Origin: Hyalella azteca
Taxonomy: Eukaryota > Arthropoda > Malacostraca > Amphipoda > Hyalellidae
Direction of reading: 5' to 3'
Length of the DNA stretch: 64,000 bases
NCBI RefSeq assembly: GCF_000764305.2
Contig: NW_025935997.1
Span: 1-64,000, forward strand
The notes under the pieces are model-generated. The model saw nothing but the letters and a program-made list of their open reading frames with translations. It had not been told where the DNA came from and searched no databases. Below, in pieces: positions 59,101 through 64,000 of this stretch. How positions within the stretch are numbered: position 1 is the first letter of the stretch; the number at the start of each line of letters is the position of its first letter. Both the position numbers and the translations under genes were made by a program.

Positions 59101-62049
59101 TCTGGTCATATTTATTTTTGTGACTTCATGACTTTTTCTGCTGCTGAACTCTGTCGACTCTTTACAACTTTTTTCTCAACCATTTTCTACTTCTAAGCTA
59201 ATTGACGAAAACGAATGAAGTTCATTTAGCGCATATGGCGGTCCAAGATATTTTGCCATAGTTAATTGTCATTTAAATTTTAGGATCTGAATATTCTATT
59301 TTAATTGCAAAATGCGCGATAAGCGGATGAAGATAAGCTAGAAATTCCATTCTACCTCAACTAATTCCTGGATTACACGCAGTCACTTCATGACCAAATA
59401 CTTTCAATCCGGGTTCCGATAACCGGGTCTTCGAGAAGAGTGGCATGCGAAACTAATTGAAGGCTCACTTTGCTTTAAGTCATAGTCTAAACATTGTATT
59501 TTTTAATAGCGCTCCTGAAGCTAAAAGCCATACCCACGTCACTGTTCAAATCAATCCCGATCTGCTTGCTGGACGATCCTTTGCTGCATAAATACAACTT
59601 TGAAGGAGACCCTTGCACGGCAACTGGTTTTGGTAGCATTGAAAATGACGGTACCTTGCAAGTGGACCTCCAGGAGGCAAGTATGCCTGTTCTGGATCCC
59701 AAGGTCTGCACCGAAGCCTACAATGTTTCACATCTCAGTGAAGTCAAAATCAGCGACGGTCATTTGTGCGCCGGCTCTCTCGCCGGAACTTCTGGTACCT
59801 GCATTGTGAGTCGTTTTCTTTACGTACTCAATAACTGCTTTATTAACTCATTATACCCTGGTGCACGGCAATAAAAGCGTTTTGTAAGTTCGCTAAAAAA
59901 TCGTTCTGTCAAGTTGGTAATGGTCGTAGATTTATGCAAACATTGTCGTATCATGCAGTTTTGTTCGATTTGAACGGCGATCTTTCTATTCACTCACCGT
60001 CTTAACACTTGTTTCGTTTTCTTTGGACTGTGCCATACCTTCGCAAGTGTGCTCTTCACACCACAATCACTCGTAAAGGGTTTCTTTCTATTAATCAAAC
60101 GCCTATGTTTCTGATAGACTCCAACTAATCTAACGCATTGATAGAATTAAATTTCTTTCTGCGGTTTTCATCTTTCGCGATCTTTTACTCCTCTATTTTT
60201 ACCCGTTGTTAAATTTTTCTAACAAAATTGTCGTCCCCGAAGCTCTTCTTCGCCTGGACGTCGATGTGACGTTCACCAAACACATCCAGCCAATCTGTCT
60301 GCCCGACACGAAGACATTGCGCGAAGAATCATTCCTGGGCATCAAATGTGTTTCTGTTGGCTGGGGCATGCGGCTGTACGGAGCTCGACTTGAAGACAAA
60401 CTCAAAGAAGTGTGGTTGCCGGTCGTAGCCAATGTTCATTGCGCCAAAATGTATGGCATGATCCATAACGTGCCTGTGCGACACTACCACTTGTGCGCTG
60501 GGTCGCTCAACGACGGAGGCAGCGGGACATGCATTGTGAGTTGACATTGTCTAGGCCTTGTGTCACAATGCAACGTCAATGCATTGTCTAGGCCGTTGTG
60601 GACATTGTCGGGGCCTGCATACAAAATTCGTCTTGCTGGGCTTGTAATGAATTATTTTCAACGGCCGAATATTCTTTCTCCTAACTTTTTCAATTAATTG
60701 CCGGGCTTGAAATAAAATATTTTCTATGTCCCAAGATTCTTTCGCCTGTCTTTTTCTATTAATTGTGGGTCTGAGCAGGGTAGCACGCACTATAATTTCA
60801 TTCTATATTGCATAAATTCAATCGTGCATGCGTGACCAACAAAACTTGTCCAGAATTTGAACACATTATCGGCATGGCATAATAGAATGAACGCTCATAG
60901 ATGGGATTTTTACGGTTTAAGTTTCAAAATATAAAAGAACATTTCCATTTTGATTGAATTTTGTAATACACAGTCCTCGTACTGCATTGCATTTGATACT
61001 AAACATGAACTATGTACAATATAACCAACACCTAGCTTACTTCTGCACATAATTTGAAAAAGTCAAGACTTTCAAAATTTCTTCGCCGATCATTGCATGC
61101 GGTGGCTATTTTATACTAGTTATAATAATTTTGCTTTACTTCATCATCGTTTCGTTTTTCATTGGATTATTAGTTGAAAGGCTCAGATTAAACAATCGAG
61201 CCAATACTCTGTATCAATTATGACTTTTGATTCCGCGTACGACATTTCATTTGCTTGCATGAGCATTATTGTAAACTTTCACCGTCGCGAATGGTTAGCA
61301 ATACTTTAATCATAGTTCCGTCTATCATCATAAAGAGCTTACACATATATATAATATATAATTTGCTGTGATAACAATTAACAATGTGTCGATTTTGGCC
61401 GGAAAAATACCGGCATTTTGTAATCTCTGGGTGAATTCTGAAACCAGTGAATAATATTTGCTTGGTTATCGGAAACAATTTAGAATAAATAACATTCTAT
61501 GAATTATTTCTATGCATTTCTTTTTTGTCTCATTGGAAACAATATTAAAATATAAAAAATTTAATGAACTCTTTCTTTTCATTTTTTATATCACTGGAAA
61601 CAAGATTAAAATATTTGACATTATTTGGAGTATTTCTGTATGTTTCCTTATTCCTTACCGGAAACAATATTAAAATATATGGAATATTATATATGAAGTA
61701 TTTCTGTTGTTTTTATTTTATCTTACAAGTATGCATGTATATAGTATGTAGTTATCCTGTATGCATCGCATGTAGTTATTCTGATGGTTTTCATTCCATT
61801 CCACCAGAAAGAATGTTATAATAAATATCATTATATGAAATATTTCTGAATTTCTCAATTTAATCTGGCGGTTGTTCACAACAGGGCGACTCAGGCGGTC
61901 CCCTACAGTGCAACATGAAGGACGGGCGCTGGTATCTGGCGGGTGTGACGTCATTCGGGTCCGGCTGCGCGAAGCCTGGCTTCCCTGATGTCTTCACGCG
62001 CATCACTTATTATCTTCCGTGGATTAAACAAAAAATGAGGGCTTTTTGA
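50060..62049 (+). CDS. Secreted chymotrypsin-fold serine protease with alternative exon 5
   Basis: Exons 50060-50129, 56165-56526, 56940-57046, 57272-57840, 59510-59805 or 60243-60535, and 61885-62049 join with consistent phases (1, 0, 2, 1, 0). The product is 522 residues with exon 5a or 521 with 5b. There is a signal peptide, a polar propeptide with one Cys (QCGLSYF) that would pair with the Cys of PICL, and an activation site SRGR/IIGG at about residue 129. The catalytic triad is complete: TAAHC (His176), HDIA (Asp368) and GDSGGP (Ser471 in the 5a form). The residue at chymotrypsin position 189 is Gly (SGTCIGDSGG), so trypsin-like Arg/Lys preference is not expected. Unusual points are an insert of about 130 residues after [10 protein letters not shown] and the paired exon 5. 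It is probably an extracellular regulatory or digestive protease; no clip domain is seen. Confidence 0.85.
52386..52540 (+). repeat. Tandem repeat, about 50 bases, three copies
   Basis: Units starting tatgtattgaca at about 52386, 52433 and 52484, each followed by gattaggga and ending atataaca. It lies in protease intron 1. Confidence 0.7.
54227..54426 (+). repeat. Direct duplication of about 88 bases
   Basis: 54227-54314 and 54336-54426 both start ttttaatttgtcacttta and end acagttggagtgagctatt. It is a recent-looking local duplication in protease intron 1. Confidence 0.75.
56165..56526 (+). CDS. Protease exon 2, propeptide and activation site
   Basis: Acceptor ttttccctacag, donor gtaaca. 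It begins with the linking cysteine (QCGL), continues through about 100 polar residues including [14 protein letters not shown], and ends [20 protein letters not shown]. The IIGG N-terminus generated on activation is typical of the family. Several basic sites precede it, so the activating protease is probably trypsin-like. Confidence 0.8.
56940..57046 (+). CDS. Protease exon 3, catalytic histidine
   Basis: Acceptor cgtgggcag, donor gtaaga, phase 0 to 2. It reads [20 protein letters not shown] and on to VVTAAHCIK. The Cys pair of CGG and AHC (residues 42 and 58 in chymotrypsin) and the catalytic His57 are intact. Confidence 0.85.
57272..57840 (+). CDS. Protease exon 4, with large insert and catalytic aspartate
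   Basis: Acceptor acatcccgcag, donor gtaaga, phase 2 to 1. It starts [20 protein letters not shown] and ends [17 protein letters not shown], the usual beginning and end of this segment. Between them lie about 130 extra residues, rich in Asn, Asp, Ser and Thr and free of Cys. They occupy the surface loop around chymotrypsin positions 70-80. The frame stays open throughout, so the insert is translated rather than a retained intron. Confidence 0.8.
58567..58831 (+). repeat. 53-base minisatellite, five copies
   Basis: Units of exactly 53 bases start acgacctc at 58567 (and every 53 bases to 58831). They share ttcgata, ctatcagaat, acata and acaccatcc. Four of the five contain a donor-like gtgaga or gtgaaa. 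It lies in the intron just before alternative exon 5a. Confidence 0.85.
59510..59805 (+). CDS. Protease exon 5a (alternative)
   Basis: Acceptor ttttttaatag, donor gtgagt; enters in phase 1, leaves in phase 0. It reads [20 protein letters not shown] and ends [15 protein letters not shown]. It contains the cysteines expected at chymotrypsin positions 122, 136, 168, 182 and 191, so it encodes a complete second half of the fold up to the active-site serine. Confidence 0.85.
60243..60535 (+). CDS. Protease exon 5b (alternative)
   Basis: Branch-like ttctaac, acceptor tcgtccccgaag, donor gtgagt; same phases as 5a. It reads [20 protein letters not shown] and continues with VSVGWG, ending [16 protein letters not shown]. 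All five cysteines are present. It is about 35-40 percent similar to 5a by eye and differs mostly in surface loops. Including both exons would shift the frame into an early TGA, as would skipping both. Confidence 0.85.
61465..61850 (+). repeat. Degenerate tandem repeat upstream of exon 6
   Basis: About five copies of a unit near 64 bases sharing ggaaacaatattaaaatat and tatttctg (for example at about 61469, 61534, 61597 and 61659). The array ends about 35 bases before the exon 6 acceptor. Confidence 0.65.
61885..62049 (+). CDS. Protease exon 6, catalytic serine and C-terminus
   Basis: Acceptor gttgttcacaacag, phase 0. It starts GDSGGPLQC, continues [20 protein letters not shown] and [15 protein letters not shown], and stops at TGA 62047-62049. 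The serine, the Cys201-Cys220-type pairs and the C-terminal helix are all present, and the length is normal for the family. Confidence 0.9.
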   Translation, partial: GDSGGPLQCNMKDGRWYLAGVTSFGSGCAKPGFPDVFTRITYYLPWIKQKMRAF

Positions 62050-64000
62050 TATATTGTACAATATTAATGCAATGAAATTGATACCTGCTTCAAAACTTTT
62101 TTATATTTTTTCAATTTTTGATGTATATGTTCATATGTATTTTTACGGTTATCGTCTTCGCGTAACCTAGTATGTCTTGCATCCGCAAAATCCTGGCATG
62201 CCTATCTAATGAACGCAAAATTAAATGTTTTTATATATTTTGACTAGGTATATTATAGTGGGCAAAACATTGTACTTAATCTTCACTCGTTGGGAACTTT
62301 TTAAAGCATTTTTAATCGAATTTAGGTTACAAATTATTAAAAACATTGGTAGCATTAGTTTATATAATGCACAGGCTCCCAAGTATGGTATTAGACATTT
62401 CTTAATACAATAAGCGGATCATAACTCTGGTCTTGGTCATAAATAAACTGATGGAATGAATACTCACTTGCGCTAAATAACGCGCCATTACTTTCTTACA
62501 ATTTTCTTGGGGGTAATTGCTACAATAATATCGTATAAGTTTGTATATAGTAAGTCATCTCGGAATGGCTCAATTAGTCGATGGTTTACGACATTATTAC
62601 TAAATGTGAGAATATGGTACTACACCTCAGTGCCAATATTCATATTTTATGTATAAACAAGGCAAAGAATTAGTGACTCAGAAACAATAGAATTAAATGT
62701 CTAGTGATCTTTTGTTTGCAAGTTGGTGATAAAAAAAGGTTTCAGAACTATAGTGCAAAAATTGATTGTTTGACAATAAGATGGTAATAGTTGTAGCAGC
62801 CACTGTTGTAAATAGTTACAGAATAATGCTGATGAGTAATGATTAAAATAGCAATGATAATGTTAAGTATCCAGCGTACTATCTAGTCACCGCATTGCTG
62901 TTATGATCTCTAATGATTAATCGCGGTTGTGTCGTTTTGTTATCAGGTTTCCAATCATCATGATCCAACTACAAATTCATGTCAACAAAATTATTCTGTT
63001 TTTTATTGAAATTTTTATTTCCTAATGCTGGTTCCACATATACGCGGAATCTAGGTTTCGATTCAGTAAATGCTGCCAGCAATTGAGAGCAGAAATAGAC
63101 GTTATCATCAAGCTTTGAACGCGGTTAGTATCGTTATTCACTGACTATTCGGATGTTGGTACAAAATTAAACCTCGTCGTTGTTGTATTTGAACGGCCTT
63201 CATTGTTTAATTTTTATAACATACATAATACTAATAATACAAATTTTTTGATAATTGCCCCCACTTTATGACAGATTCCTAATAAAGTATTATTATTCAT
63301 TTCGACATCTTGCGTCATTTTAATGGAACAGTAGTCGATTTAAATGCGTTCCGTCCCCATAACATTGTATTTTGATAACGGATACCTAATTGATAATATC
63401 AATTAACATGTCTCAGCTTAATTAATATTAACAATTATAATTAACATGTCTCAGCTCGTGGCGTAATTTTTAAACGGTTTCCTCGTCGAACTTGACCTCG
63501 GCCCTTTCTGTGCTAAGCTGATTTAGTCTCTTGCACGGCTTCGTAATACCGACGTAAGAAAGCCAGGCCGTGACGAAAAATTTTACCTCTTTAGCTCAAT
63601 TTTGTTTAGGCTTAATTGAAATTACTAGTAGGTTTGTTGTAAACATGGCATTGTGGTTTGGATTCGAGCAAATAATTCTCTCATTCATTAGTCCGGTACA
63701 TATTTTACTTCAGTTCAAGAAAAGTATATTTCGCGAAAGATCGCTAGCCGCTAGGTTCTCATAACTCTCCGTAAAGATCGAGTACAAAAACTCAACCCTG
63801 CTATATCAGTAAAATTAACTCTTCAATGTCGTATATTTTTATTATTTTTTTCCTGGTTCCATTAAATTTTATAGGGTAAGATTATTTACTCTTCATTGTA
63901 TTACTTAGTTATTTGAGTTGCTAGCGAGCTTTCCATCAGTTTTAATTAAGGAAATAGACAGGTATCGTTAGTTGTATAATTTTCTACATCAAAATAACGC
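62050..64000. other. Downstream of the protease, no gene seen
   Basis: AT-rich. AATAAA at 62442-62447 is a candidate poly(A) signal for the protease, about 395 bases past its stop. A duplicated ttaacatgtctcagct at about 63401 and 63442 is the only repeat noticed. No coding exon is recognised. Confidence 0.45.

Overview
The window is nuclear DNA from an animal. It is AT-rich and intron-rich, with GT-AG introns, small exons, microsatellites, decayed transposons and one assembly gap of 244 N. An allatostatin-CC neuropeptide gene ending in LYWRCYFNAVSCF points to an arthropod. I infer a malacostracan crustacean, possibly an amphipod, because that C-terminus is the crustacean form I know. No RNA gene, CRISPR array or bacterial-type feature is visible. 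Exon boundaries were joined by hand by matching splice sites and codon phase.

Layout. 1-7298: gene-poor, with a nested hairpin repeat and an old duplicated repeat. 7299-12157, minus strand: two or more unrecognised genes, including the last two coding exons of a hydrophobic protein, an exon with an internal repeat and a 64-residue small ORF. 13550-20790, minus: a well-supported homologue of ANKLE1 (C. elegans LEM-3), with ankyrin repeats, a long linker, a LEM domain and a GIY-YIG nuclease domain. The linker exon carries a one-base frame break. Its introns hold a non-LTR retrotransposon fragment and a hAT-like element. 20791-27998: transposon debris. 27999-28082, plus: a lone exon that looks like part of an Ig domain. 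29720-36255, plus: the allatostatin-CC gene, with TATA box, initiator and three coding exons. Its last exon, which encodes the hormone, is present twice inside a 1-kb tandem duplication. 40912-44608, minus: a MATH-BTB protein whose two domains are interrupted by Ser-Pro-rich inserts; the assembly gap lies in its last intron. 50060-62049, plus: a secreted chymotrypsin-fold serine protease with a signal-peptide exon about 6 kb upstream, a roughly 130-residue insert in the catalytic domain, and two interchangeable copies of exon 5. 62050-64000: nothing recognised.

The genes are not an operon or an obvious pathway. The most unusual items are the protease exon pair, whose splice phases permit exactly one copy per transcript; the duplicated neuropeptide exon; the ANKLE1 frame break and altered C-terminus; and the MATH-BTB protein with split domains and SPVK motifs.
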